Of a DNA stretch of 64,000 nt, positions 26,701 through 37,973 are shown in pieces. Made by a program: the position numbers and the translations under genes. The first letter of the stretch is position 1. Each line of letters starts with the position of its first letter. Below the pieces are notes generated by a model. The model searched no databases. It had not been told where the DNA came from and saw nothing but the letters and a program-made list of their open reading frames with translations. Source of the stretch: Serinus canaria (lineage: Eukaryota; Chordata; Aves; Passeriformes; Fringillidae); NCBI RefSeq assembly GCF_022539315.1, contig NC_066313.1, positions 12,031,764 to 12,095,763 on the forward strand. The letters are read 5' to 3'.

Positions 26701-27993
26701 TGGTTTTAAAGAATATTTAAAGAAAGATTTGCTTCAAAAAATCAGTGACTGAACTCTAGAGGCATGCTACATTTCCATAATTTCTTCAGATATATAACCA
26801 AATCACTTCTGATCTCTATTTTTAACCTTCAGGTAGATTGGGCTTTTGTGTAAGTAATGTGGAATGGAAACACATCCAACACTGCTGTGAGCTCTTCCTC
26901 TACCATGGAACATGAGGACCCACCTCATACAGGGATCTGGGGAATCAATCTGAAACAAAGGGTGGGATTTTTATGCCATTAAGATTAAAAAAAAACCAAA
27001 CCAAAACAAAGAAAATATACCCCAAGAAAAACAAAAAGCCCAATCCTGACCACCACAATCCCTAAAAAAAACATAAAGAACAAAAAGAACTCCCCCCATG
27101 AACCAAAAACTCATACCAGAGCATACATTGGTAATGGAAACACAGTCTGAAATGCACTTTGGGGTGCAATAGTTCAGGAATATGGGACACCCATTGATGT
27201 TGTGGGAGCTCCAGTGTTAAGGATAGTTGGGATTTCATCCCAAATGGGGATTTTTAGAATGAAAAATAACAAAACATATCAAGAGGGTATTAGTAGCCAC
27301 ATGGGAGGAAAACACCAGTTCTAGAGGAAGGAAAGGAGGTGACAGATACCTCATAAATAAGAAGACTGTTCAATAGTCTCAACCATGTCCCTTGTCCTTC
27401 AGGATTAAGAACTGTTGTGTTGTGCTGAGACCAAATGGAAAACAATGACCAGAATGACCAGATGAATTGTGGTTATTCCAGCACCAGAAAAGGAAGAATG
27501 GGATGGTTGAAGTTCCTCTTCTGAGAGAGTGAATCCCATCTGACCCCCAGTTCAGGAAGCATGAATCCTAACTGGAACCAAGTCAAAGATTTAAAGATAT
27601 ATTGTCGATACTAATGCTGCCTTTGGCCAGGCCTTATTTTGTCTTCATTACAAGGTGCTTTACTAATTACTCTGGCCAGTCATTTATCTTCCACATAGGA
27701 GACTGTCAGGATGGCAGTCATCTACTAGTGCAAGTCAAAAAAAGCATTCTAAAGAGGAGTATAAGTTCCTATTAGACCTTCAGCTCCAGCATACAAGATT
27801 TGGCAGGGACCCACAAATACTGCAAGATTAATCTGCAACTCTGTAAGCGATTGAAACACCAATACCTTAAATTTCAGTTAAAATTTCATTTTCTTTTTGT
27901 ACATGGCATTCCATGAAGCAACACCACTGGCAGGACATGAAGTTCCAAGCAAAAAAGCCAACTCCTGAACCAAAAATCTCTATAGTGCTGTTC
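23705..27993. other. unique noncoding DNA
   Basis: No gene is recognised. A-rich low-complexity sequence lies at 26985-27080. The part 27120-27990 is less AT-rich than its surroundings and directly abuts an LTR terminus, so it may be unclassified retroelement sequence. I cannot assign it. Confidence 0.45.
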
Positions 27994-28080
27994 TGTTGTG
28001 ATGGCTGTCAGGTGCAGACCAAAGTGCTGTGTCTTCCACCTCCTCAGCAGGAGAGGGAGAGGAGATGTGATGAATCCACC
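27994..28080 (-). mobile_element. ERV LTR terminal fragment
   Basis: The plus strand reads TGTTGTGATGGCTGTCAGGT, then GCAGACCAAAGTGCTGTGTC and CTCCTCAGCAGGAGAGGGAG. It matches the antisense of the U5 end of the LTR family at 41541-42572 (TGTAGACTGACC...GATGCCAGCTGCC). Retroviral sense is minus. It is separated from a second piece of the same family (28392-28570) by an unrelated ~190-bp block. Confidence 0.55.
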
Positions 28081-28119
28081 TTGTGGGCTGTTGCAGGGGC
28101 AGGCTGGTGGTTCAGGGAT

Positions 28120-28309
28120 ATTGATTCCATGAGCTTTAATTATCCAGACTATAGGCTCATTAGTAAGTTGTTTGGTGCAACAGAAGTAGATGACTGAAAC
28201 AGATGGTCCTAAGGCTCCTGAGCTTTATTTTGCTTCTTCCTTAAACCTATATCAGAAAAGAAAAAGCTTTTGAACTGGGACTGTTGTACCCATGGTCAAC
28301 TATGGGTGT
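28120..28309 (+). repeat. unclassified ~190-bp dispersed repeat, copy 1
   Basis: It begins ATTGATTCCATGAGCTTTAA and ends near GTACCCATGGTCAACTATGG. It is about 85-90% identical by eye, with one 6-base gap, to 30810-31004 in the same orientation. This copy sits between two pieces of a minus-sense LTR. It is therefore either a variable part of that LTR subfamily or a separate insertion into it. The strand given is nominal. Confidence 0.8.
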
Positions 28310-28391
28310 CATTATGTCAGCCATTATGATGGACAAAACAGATTCAGCTTGGCAAAATTAGTTTAGCATACAGTGCTTCATGACCTTCTGT

Positions 28392-28570
28392 GAGTTCTTC
28401 ACTTCTCCAGCCTGGGTCCTTTCCACAGAGTCCAGTCTTCCAGGAAAATCTGCTCCAGTGTGGGTTCTCCATGAGGACACAGGTCCCTCACAAACCCTCT
28501 CCAGCACAGGCTCCTCTCTGGAGGTCACAGCTCCTGCTGGGAGGTGACTCCAGGTGGTTCTCTAGGGCAT
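28392..28570 (-). mobile_element. ERV LTR internal fragment
   Basis: The short motif CTCCAGTGTGGGTTCTCCATG and its relatives (CTCTCCAGCACAGGCTCCTC, CAGTCTTCCAGGAAAATCTG) recur here, as in 41900-42250. This repeated 'ctccag-t/c-gtggg' pattern marks the same LTR family, antisense on the plus strand. Confidence 0.6.
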
Positions 28571-30809
28571 GTCCATGTTCTCCACATATGCAAACCCTTG
28601 TGCAGCACTTTCTGGTACTCAAAATAAAATGTCAAATAATACCTCACTTATGATATCTTTAGTTTCTGAATCAAAACAGGTGAAAATAATTTGCATGGAA
28701 AAAATTGTAGAACTATATTTTGTTTTTCCAGGGCAAGGGACACACCACATCAGCAGAATAAGGACAGCAACTTTCACTAATACAGAACCTAATTTGAAGG
28801 GGGTGGGTGAGCAATCTATAAATGTATTTTATATACATGAGAGTACTATTTATACCTATTATAATGTACTACAGGAGAACTGGCAGATCCTGAAAGGGAG
28901 AGTATTGAAAGGACAGCAATCAGACCAGTGTAATTCAAAAGAAAGACAGTTAATTCAATAAACTACTAATCTAATCAGACATGCATCCATGTTAAAGGGA
29001 AAAAAAAGGGAAAAATTGCTAAATGACAAAAATGCTGTTGCCAAAGGGTGTGTATGACAAAATGACAGAAGAATGAGCATGAAAAATAATCAAAAGGCTA
29101 GCTGTAAAATAAGATACAAGAAGAAGTTTTTTAAACACAATAGAAATAGAAATCAAAAGGAAGCAAAAGTCTGGTATTCAATAAGAAAGGAGAACAAAAA
29201 GGAGATTACATACAACAGACTAAACTCAATACTTTCTTTGATTTTTTATTATAATAGAAAGAAAGAAAAAGGTAGTTTTGACCAAATACTTCACAGAATG
29301 AATTTTATCACAAGGATAAGTATATCAGGGAGAATTTGAAAAAAGTAGGGTGAAGAATATTTAGATAAATGAATAGAATATAAACTTATCTTTAAATGTT
29401 TTTAAAAAATCTATTCTTAGAGATTTATAAAATTTCAGAGGTTTTCTTCAAGAGATCATAGAACACAGTGGACTTGAAAAAAGGGAAATATGTTAAATTC
29501 TGTATCAGCTATTAAGAAGTGAGTGGGAAAGAATGCAAAAGAATTACAGGTCATGGTACCTATCTTTAGGAATTAGGACAGAATAAAATTAAAAAGGCAG
29601 GCAGTGTAGTTTTGTTGAAGTTCAGAGAGTGCCAAAGCAATCCTTTTTTCTCCAGGATGGAGCATGTATCAGGCTAAAACTGAATATGTAGCTGACTTAA
29701 ATAAGTTTTTTCCTACTACCCTAAGGTAGTGTTCTCAAAAGAAAATCAATGAACCAGAATCCAAATAAAAACACAGATGAGCACTCATTGCTTCTAAACT
29801 ACAGGTCAAGTACTGAATAATGATTCCTTCATTGTGAGAGGGTGTTTCATCACCAGAACACCTGGAATAAGAGGAGAGCATGACAATAGGTGTCAATGAC
29901 ATAAAATGTAATGTCATCAGAAAAAAAATACTCATGCTGGAACAGCAAAATGCATAAGCCTGCGTGGTTAAAGAAGAATTCCTTTGAAAAGATAGACTAG
30001 AAAAGATGAAAGAAAAAATTTCTTCAGCTGTATGGATAATGCACACTCTACATAGATAATGGAAGAGGTCATAGATGAAACCTTGTGCTGTAAAGTTGAC
30101 TAAATCTGTCAGCTTGATGCCTAATTCAGTAAATTGTGAAGACTGTGGTTTTCAGATGTTTACTCTCTACATATCTAATTGCTTAAATTTGGTGAGGGAA
30201 CACTGTAGCACAAGTTTCATATGCAGCCTGTTAACAGAGCTACTGCTAACATTAAATATTCTGTTCTTCATCTCTGCAATCAATTTCTTACATCTCTCTC
30301 GGTTTCATCTGGAAGCAGACTGCTTAAAAGTAAAGTGATATAAAGTGTTTCCCAGCAACTACTTCATCACTTCCAGTGACCTTCAAATTACATTTAACAT
30401 TTGTCTTGGACAAAACTATAAGGCTGCTCAGTGTTGTGGACAGGAAGATTCATCTGGTACTGTTAACCTGATCAATAGTGAAATAAAAAGTCAACTGAGC
30501 TTACATTTTTACAACCCCAGGAGAAAGTTAAAAAACACATTAGTTGGTTTAACAAAATGATAGCAGACAGAGAATCAGTATCCAAGGTTATAAATGATGA
30601 TAGCTCTGTAAGCCCTGTACATCATATATAGTGATAAACTACTCACACTGAATTAGTTACAGGACGATCTCACTTTTGTTCCTTTCACTTCAATTTTTCC
30701 TGCACTTTGTCCCACAGAAAGAAAAAAATAAAAACAAATAAATGAGGCTGTGAGGGTTTAAAGCTCACAAATTGTACTGAGTTTCAGATAAGGAAAAGGT
30801 GGTGGGGAG
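28571..30809. other. noncoding DNA between the two repeat copies
   Basis: No recognised gene. A 130-codon open frame at 28569-28961 and a lysine-rich 88-codon frame at 29073-29339 have no recognisable domain and follow the A-rich composition. No reverse transcriptase, gag or protease motif was found between the two repeat copies. That argues against them being paired LTRs of a coding element. Confidence 0.5.
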
Positions 30810-31004
30810 ATTGATTCCATGAGCTTTAATTATCCAAACTACAGGTCCATTAGTAAGTTGTTTGGTGTGACAGAAATTGATGGGCAGACTGAAACAGATG
30901 GTCCTAAAGCTCCTGAGCTTTATTTTGCTTCTTCCTTATGCCTGTATCAGAAAAGAACAAGTCTTTGCACTGGGACTGTTGTACCTCTGGTCAGCTCTGG
31001 GTGT
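30810..31004 (+). repeat. unclassified ~190-bp dispersed repeat, copy 2
   Basis: Same orientation as 28120-28309. It carries six extra bases near 30890 (GGCAGA region). The outer borders agree to within a few bases, which suggests a real element boundary. Flanks differ: there is no LTR piece on either side here. Family unknown. Confidence 0.8.
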
Positions 31005-32107
31005 TCTCAGCACAAGGAATGAACAATATTCATCCAGGACACAAGGACTGCTTTGTCCTCTATGCTCTTTTTGACTTCCCCTAAATATTAGTGTGTGGCT
31101 TCACTGCTGCCTCCACTGACCCTCCAAAAACCTCATAAACCTAAACTTGAACAGGCTGCTGGAGAGAATAGAGTGGGCAAGTGTTGCAGTGTGAAGTTTG
31201 GAAGAAATGTTGCAAGGAATAGGCTGGCAAGGGAAGGTGTTATTTACTGCTTCGCTGGATAGCAGAAGACAAATGGGAAAAGAGACTGTAAGTGATTGCT
31301 GCTGCTCAGTGGGGGCAGCCTTCACAAGGGCTGGGGAAGCAGCAGGAAGAGCTGGCTGCATGGCTCCTAGTGACAAGGGGCTTGCTTTATGTCTAAGAAA
31401 TCCTTCTCCTTTCCTCCAAATGATATTTTAAGTTCTGTTACATCCACCCAACTTACCTCCTTGGCAGCTTTTCACAGCAATTAGCAAACAGTCCTGTGCC
31501 AAAGTGTTTGAGGACATTGAGGGTTTCAACACCCAGCCATGAGCCACCCAGGGACTGCACTCCTTTTCCAGACAGCCAACAGAAGTAGAACCCTTCAGCC
31601 TCAGAAACCACCTCTGTCCCTCTCCTGGAGTAACCTGGAGGTCAGTGTGTGCCTACTGCCACAGAGAGCAAAGCAAACTTGGCTTGGCAGCCTTTCTTCT
31701 TATCACAGGCTGGAGGCAGACTGACCACAGCCCTCAGGATTGGGATGGGGCATCCAGACCCTGGAGCACAGGGTTCCTGCCCCATGTGTTTGCCACCAGA
31801 CCTCAGGAGAGTTTTCTCCTTTTGCCTCTCTGATTTTCTCCTTCATGCCACTGAGAGGGCAATGGGCAAAGGACAACCTGCTGACTGGGGTCAGCCCATA
31901 GTCACCATTTTGTGCCCTAAGGAAATCATTAAATCATATTAATTATGTGTGTCTAGAGCAGAAGACTGCACCCTGTTTCATGAATGTGTTGAAATTAGAG
32001 GACTTCAAACACTTTTGTAATGTTTTGAAGAGCTTTTCAAGTGTGAAGTCAAGCAGGAATCAGATGATGCAGTCTTCTTCAAAGACCATGAAGAAATTTT
32101 TCAGGAG
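31005..32107. other. unique, moderately GC-rich noncoding DNA
   Basis: No repeat or exon is recognised, although 31100-31930 is clearly richer in GC than its surroundings. Overlapping short open frames in several phases suggest composition rather than coding. Confidence 0.45.
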
Positions 32108-32192
32108 ATCATAAAATCGTGGAATGGTTTGGGCTGGAAGTGACCTTAAAGATCATCCAGTTCCAGCCTCCTGCTGTGGACAGGGACATTAC
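32108..32192 (-). repeat. CR1 LINE 3' tip
   Basis: ATCATAAAATCGTGGAATGG, then TTTGGGCTGGAAGTGACCTT and AAAGATCATCCAGTTCCAGC is the antisense of the last ~85 bases of CR1. It is 5'-truncated to almost nothing but the 3' UTR. Confidence 0.87.
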
Positions 32193-33579
32193 TATGTTCT
32201 GAAAGAAAGGATGGAGTGCAATCAACTCTCTTCCACCACAGCCTTACAAGCAGGAGAGATTATTTGGTATTAATTATATGTGAGCAGATAATTGCTGTCA
32301 AGGTCAACCATGGTCATTTTTCTGATACAAACCAGAGGAAATACTACAGTGTATTTAAATCTGCTCAGAGCAGTGCAAATCAGTCTGAAATGAATGGGTG
32401 AAACTCACAGTGTGAAATTTTAATACCTATAAGGTGCTACAAAAATGAGGTTTTTTTAGATCTTTCCCTCTGGTGGCATGATGTGTCTGTGGGGACAAAT
32501 AAAAGAGATTTTTCTCTAGATGTTTATCTGTGAAGCCTTCTTCATTTCATTAATCTGAAATGCTTTTAGGGAAGACTTTTGAGTAATTTGGAACAATTTG
32601 TTAGCCTAGAAGTGTTATTTAATCACAAGCAAACTGGATGTTAAAAGCCTGACTAGTAATTTGAAGTTTGCCATCCTGATTGTCAGGTCTAATACAAAGA
32701 ACTATTAGCACTTTCAGCAGTACTAAGTTATCATTAAAGCTCTGAATGGCTCTTAAAATGTTTTTTGAGTTTTTTCTTTTGTTTTTTTTTTACTGTAGAA
32801 AACCATATGAATACCAGTGGTAGGACTTCAGTGACAATCTAAATGTGGCATTCTTATAGGAGAGCAGAAATTATCCTGTCCTGGTATAGAACTACAAGTG
32901 TGAACAATATAAATTTGTAGAAAATAAAAGGAAAAAATCAAATAGAGATTAGACACCAGTAACTGCTAAACTGCAAAAATGCAAATAAACTACATAATCT
33001 AATTAATCAACAAAGCAAAAAAATACAATTAAAATTTTATAAAAATCCTGATGACACTACCTACATTTCTCCTGATCTTTGCCTGTCATAAATTATTATG
33101 ACTGGTTCCACAGTCATTATAACATGGCTTTTTTTCTTTTTGTGCATCCTGGTATAACATGGTTTATTACATGTAAATATCTGTGAATTAGGGTTTTTGG
33201 AGTTTTTGTTCATTTGGTTTTTTTTATTATTTTTGGAGGATTTTTTTAAGCACAGGAAAGACAGAACATGTTTTACCTTGTTTTCCCTGAATAAAATGTT
33301 CTTACAAACAGAAAAAATTATCACAGTTGTATTTTCTATTATACATTGGTGGAAGGGCAAAAAAAATTCTTAAAGCTTCCAATGCATTTTTTTCCTCAAA
33401 ATTTTGTCAAATAAGGAAAGGAATAGAGGAGTCTGCATATGCCTTTGGATTTTAATACCTTGTGAAGAGTTTACCATTAAAGACAAGGCAAAAAATTTTG
33501 GAGCTGCCTATGAGTTCATTAGCTTTGGAGGATGATCAAACATCACAAATTATTTATTCTCATTGAACTGGCAAATGGT
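32193..33579. other. unique AT-rich noncoding DNA
   Basis: Nothing is recognised beyond T-rich patches (32761-32791, 33125-33250). Confidence 0.5.
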
Positions 33580-33632
33580 TTCTGGATGGTATCATGCCCA
33601 TCCAGCCCAGACCACTCTATGATTTTATGGAA
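33580..33632 (+). repeat. possible CR1 3' tip
   Basis: CCCATCCAGCCCAGACCACT followed by CTATGATTTTATGGA resembles the final ~40 bases of CR1 in plus orientation. The match is too short to be certain. Confidence 0.45.
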
Positions 33633-36600
33633 CAGCAAACACTTGGTGGAGAAGAAGCTGATTCTTAGCTCTTAGCACAGAACACTTCTCTGCTTTTTTC
33701 AGTGTGTGCTTAACTGAATAGCTGAGTTGAAATGTGTGAAGTTTTTGGCTCTTGGCCTCATAGTGAACATTGCAGAGCAGAGCCAACAGTGACATTAGAA
33801 CTCACTTAGAAACCCTTTTTATTCTAGCCCAAGTGATAATCTCCATTTTATGGTTTATGTTTGTTTTTGGTGCTCATGGAAAAAAGACTCCTTTCCTACA
33901 CTATTTTCATAAATATATGGATTGGCCAAGCCAATCTTGGTCTTCAGTGCTTAGAACTTCAGTCTCTTACAGGTCCTAAACCTGCTCTGGGCAATGCAAT
34001 TTGAGGTCTGGTTAAAAAAAAATACTATATTTTGTACCCTATTTTCACAATTAATTTTAAAGCTGGAAATTAATTTCTGATACAAACTTTCAAATTTTGT
34101 TTAATTTACATGTTTTAATATCCCAGTATACTTTAACACAACTTTCATTTGAAACTGTTACATTTTAAAATCTGGTTTGTGATTACATACCTTCATTTGT
34201 CACACCTTTGGTGTATTTCCCACATTGATATAAGTAGGAAAACGTCTATATTGTTTTGTTCATAACAAAGATGAGATTTTTGTTTTGGTTTTTTTTTTTT
34301 TTTTAATAATAGGTTTTTCTCCAACTTTTTTTTTTCACCTGTTTTGATCCACTACATGCTAATTCTCAAGAGATGTGTAGCAATAGCAGGTGTTTTCAAG
34401 GTACATGACTGGTTGTCACTTTAACTTTTTCCCTTTGTTTTCATCTCAAAAGAAAAGTTTTCCTCTCAGTCCACACTAACCACCTTAAAACTATAATGAG
34501 CAGCCTATTGTGGGCAATCTTGTATCACATTCCCTTTTGGCAGGGTCATTTACACAGCTGAGGTAATGCATCAAAGGAAAAATGCTTCAGAGATTATATA
34601 TGTGGGTTTCAATTCTGGCTTTATTGCGTGTTAGGTGATGTCCAAGTGTTTAAAATTCATGGAACTATTATATCTCATCCCTCCCTCTCCTTACAGAAAG
34701 AAAGGGAAGCTTGAGGGAAAAAGTATTTCTTTTTAAATATTTTTAGTACTCTGAGAGAAGGAAATTGCTTGCAGTTTCCCTTGAATGTGGAAAATTTCTC
34801 ACTGTCTGTGTCTGTTCATAAATAATGAAGTAATAGCTAATTTGAGAGGAATTTTTTACAACTTTCCTTCAAGGAACTGAGGGTAGGAATTTTTGTAGAC
34901 TCTTGCCATTGCAACACTTCACTTTCACAAATGCATATGATTTTAAACATCCAGCTTTTAAAAGCTGGTGAGAATTTATGACCTATCTGCTGAGCTGCCA
35001 TGAATAACTAAATAGTTGCTGTTAGGCCTGTTCAGCTCTTAGGTAGAATTCATTAAACTACTTTTATGGCTATTCAAATTGAAGGTTTTGCCTCAGTTGT
35101 GGTAAGCTAACTGAAGATACATAGCTTTGGTAGCTCTGTCACCAGGAAATAGCTTTGGGCTGCTGCATCTTGATTGTTTTACTTTATGTTCCCATATTCT
35201 TATATTACTGCTACTCTAATTTTTTTTCCTTCTTTTTTTTTTCATGTCCAATAAAAGTATTGCTTTCAAATTATTTCTAGTACTAAGACATAATATTTCA
35301 CCAAAACAATACGACATGCATATTGATGTTTTTTTTCCTGTGTCATAAATTTTTGTAATTGCTAAGAGTCACATTAAGCAACAGGAGTATAAGTCATGGT
35401 CAAATCTATGTGATAAATAAAGTAGGTTCACTTCCAACTGCTGTAATAGTAAATTGACTGATCTAAATAGACAATAAAAAAAAAAAAGTATAAACAGTGC
35501 ATAAAAATAACATTCTTAAGAAGCTGAAATAGACATTTCACCTCACTTCTGTGCAGCACTATAATTTTCCATCACACTTAGATTAAAGCCAAAGTGGTGA
35601 TTCTGGCCTTTCCTTGCACTGAACTGCAAATTTCTGCTCTCCATCTATAGTAGCTGTGGTATTTCTAGGGATGATTTAATGGGGTTTTTTGTTCTAGTTT
35701 TGGTTGGTTGGTTTTTGCTTGTTTGTTCCTTTTTCAGGTGGGTTAAGAAATTCATCCAGCTAAAAATTAGCCAACTACCCAAGTGGCACCAGTAAGCACT
35801 AGTGCTAGCACAAAGAAAAGGAAAGCAATAGAAATAGGAACATATAATATGGGGCACAGAAATATTCCCCTTGGTGACATTCCACGTTTAGGATTGCTGA
35901 AAGTGAAATCACAGTCTTTCAATCATCCTCCAATTGCTGCAGACACAACCCCTTAAATTCATTACACATTTTTGCAACAACAGGAATAACATGTTATTCC
36001 ATGGTTTATCAAACACCTTGGGATGAGCCTTAGGGTTTCACACAATGTTATTTTATCACTCCTAATCTTTTCATAATTAGCAGCTATTTAGCAAAAGCAG
36101 TTTTTAGAGACCATCAATCCACCACTGCTGTGAAATCCAAAGCCTATGGGGCCTCCTAATTTCAGAGTCTGTTAGCTTTTCTTCAGAAAAGTGGAATGGG
36201 AATCTATTTTTCCTTTTCAATTTTTACACAGAGCTGGCAACAGTTAACAGGATGTAAAATGTTCTACCTTCCTCACTGCAGTGAGCAATTGCCTCAAATA
36301 AAAAACAAGTTGTCACTGTGTTCAAATAAGTGTTTTTTCTGTTTTTCAGCAAGAGAAGAACATAAGGCTGGCAGCATGAGTAAATGAAAGAGTCAGTTTT
36401 CCCTGGGACTTGCCTCCCTTCAGTTCCTGTCAGCCAAAACCCAGTTATTGGCAGAGGAAGGAAAAGAGCACAAGTATAAACAAGCCCCGAGGTAAACAGG
36501 GCTTTGGCAGAAATAAGGAGAACTTTCCAAAGCCATTCAGGAAGCCTTGAGGAAGTGTGTTCATGCTGAATTAATTATGTTTTTATTGCTTATGAAAAGA

Positions 36601-36744
36601 TTGTGGATAGGCACATTGTCCTTGCTGTAGAAAGAAGTTGTTAATTTGCATTCATCTAGCTGAATAACACAGCTGAAAGGAGGGAATGCAGGAATCTGTC
36701 ACTGTCATCCTTGTACAGCATTCCTTATTTTTGGAGTATTCTAG
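33633..36744. other. unique AT-rich noncoding DNA
   Basis: About 3.1 kb with no recognised repeat or gene. T-runs lie at 34289-34304 and 35220-35245. It is a reasonable place to look for conserved noncoding elements by alignment. None can be named here. Confidence 0.5.
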
Positions 36745-37035
36745 TTAAAAAGTGAGACATGAGAGCAGGCAGAGGAAGCAAACCACATCCTGGGCTCATC
36801 CAGAGCCCCGTGGGCAGCAGGGCAGGGAGGGGATTCTGCCCCTCTGCCCCCTCTGCTGAGAGCCCACCTGCAGGGCTGCATCCAGCTCTGGGCTCCCAGC
36901 ACAGCAAGGACAGGGACCTGCTGGAGCCAGGCCAGAGGAGGCACCAAGGTGATCAGAGGGATGGAGCAGCTCTGCTGGGAGGAAAGGCTGAGAGAACTGG
37001 GATTGTTCAGCCTAGAGAAGAGAAGTTTAAGGCTT
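36745..37035 (+). repeat. CR1 LINE ORF2 C-terminal fragment lacking its 3' end
   Basis: One forward frame gives the family's ORF2 C-terminal segment, with WAPSTA near 36890, IRGMEQLCWEERLRELGLFSL near 36950-37015, and LEKR. Homology stops abruptly after AGAGAAGAGAAG at about 37030, and the remaining ORF2 end and 3' UTR are absent. CR1 normally loses its 5' end, so this loss points to a later deletion or rearrangement. About 148 bp match 51279-51425 with only a few differences. The 168-codon open frame 36759-37265 is in a different phase and is not coding. Confidence 0.9.
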
Positions 37036-37942
37036 TTCCTCACTTTGCAAGACATTGCATTGAATACAAGTCTTACATGATCATTCCTAGGGGATGCAGA
37101 AGCATCATTCTCCCTGTTGTAAAAATAAGATCAGAGATATTTGCAGATGAAGGAAGACCCTTAAAATTATATCAGTTCATAGAGTGGATATATTTTAGAG
37201 AAACTGAATCTAACACAGAGTCAAAAAGATATTGGAACTGGTTTTTGACAATATATGAAAAATAACTTGGAAATTTCATAAAATCATGTGAAAGAATGAA
37301 GCCGCGCTTATCTCACCAGTATTTAAAACACATGATAGAGCATATGATTTCCAGAAGAGAGCGTGCAAAATGTCATTAAATTATTTGTACTTGAATGTTT
37401 TATTATTTTTAAAATCCCTTCAACTTTTTATGTGCTTTTCAGTGTCCCTCTGAGCATTTTACTATTGATGTCTTCAAGTGCTCAAGTATCTGCAACTTTA
37501 CTTAATATCCCATTTGTGTTTGGACTAAGGATAAAGAGGAACAAACTATTATTTTGGGTTTTTTTTCTGCTTGGCATGATCTGCACAGACCAGACTTGTT
37601 CTGGAGTTTTAGAAGCTATACCACAATGCAAAGTCTCATTTGTGCCCTGATTTCTTCCTCCAATCTGATTTAATTGTATTTCTTTTAGGATTTTATGCCT
37701 TTCTGTGTTTTCTGTCTCTATTCCCAGATTGGTTTTATGCACTTTTTTACCCTGCTTGCAGATTACTCAGCACAGAGTCCAAGAATTTTGGAGTTGTTTG
37801 AAAGCATTAGTAACATTAAAGTTATTTTAACCACCAGATTCCTGAAAGAAACAAACAAAAAAGGCAAAAGAAAATTCTACTCCACTTCTTCCATAATTCC
37901 TGGTTCTTTTCTTCATTTCTGCATGATATCATTTACCATCAT

Positions 37943-37945
<3 letters not shown>
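37036..37945. other. unique noncoding DNA
   Basis: No gene or repeat is recognised. Confidence 0.5.

Positions 37946-37973
<28 letters not shown>
37946..37973 (+). repeat. T28 homopolymer followed by GCAG
   Basis: Twenty-eight consecutive T are followed by GCAGAATAG. It is the longest homopolymer in the window. It looks like an extreme polypyrimidine tract with an acceptor-like AG, but no exon follows. On the minus strand it could be a poly-A tail, though nothing recognisable precedes it. Confidence 0.9.

Noticed and set aside
28120..31004. The two 190-bp repeats as paired LTRs of one provirus
   Set aside because: There is no primer-binding site, polypurine tract or retroviral coding similarity between them, and the first copy is itself embedded in a different LTR.
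36759..37265. 168-codon plus-strand open frame
   Set aside because: Its first half is the CR1 fragment read in the wrong phase; the second half is unrelated flank.
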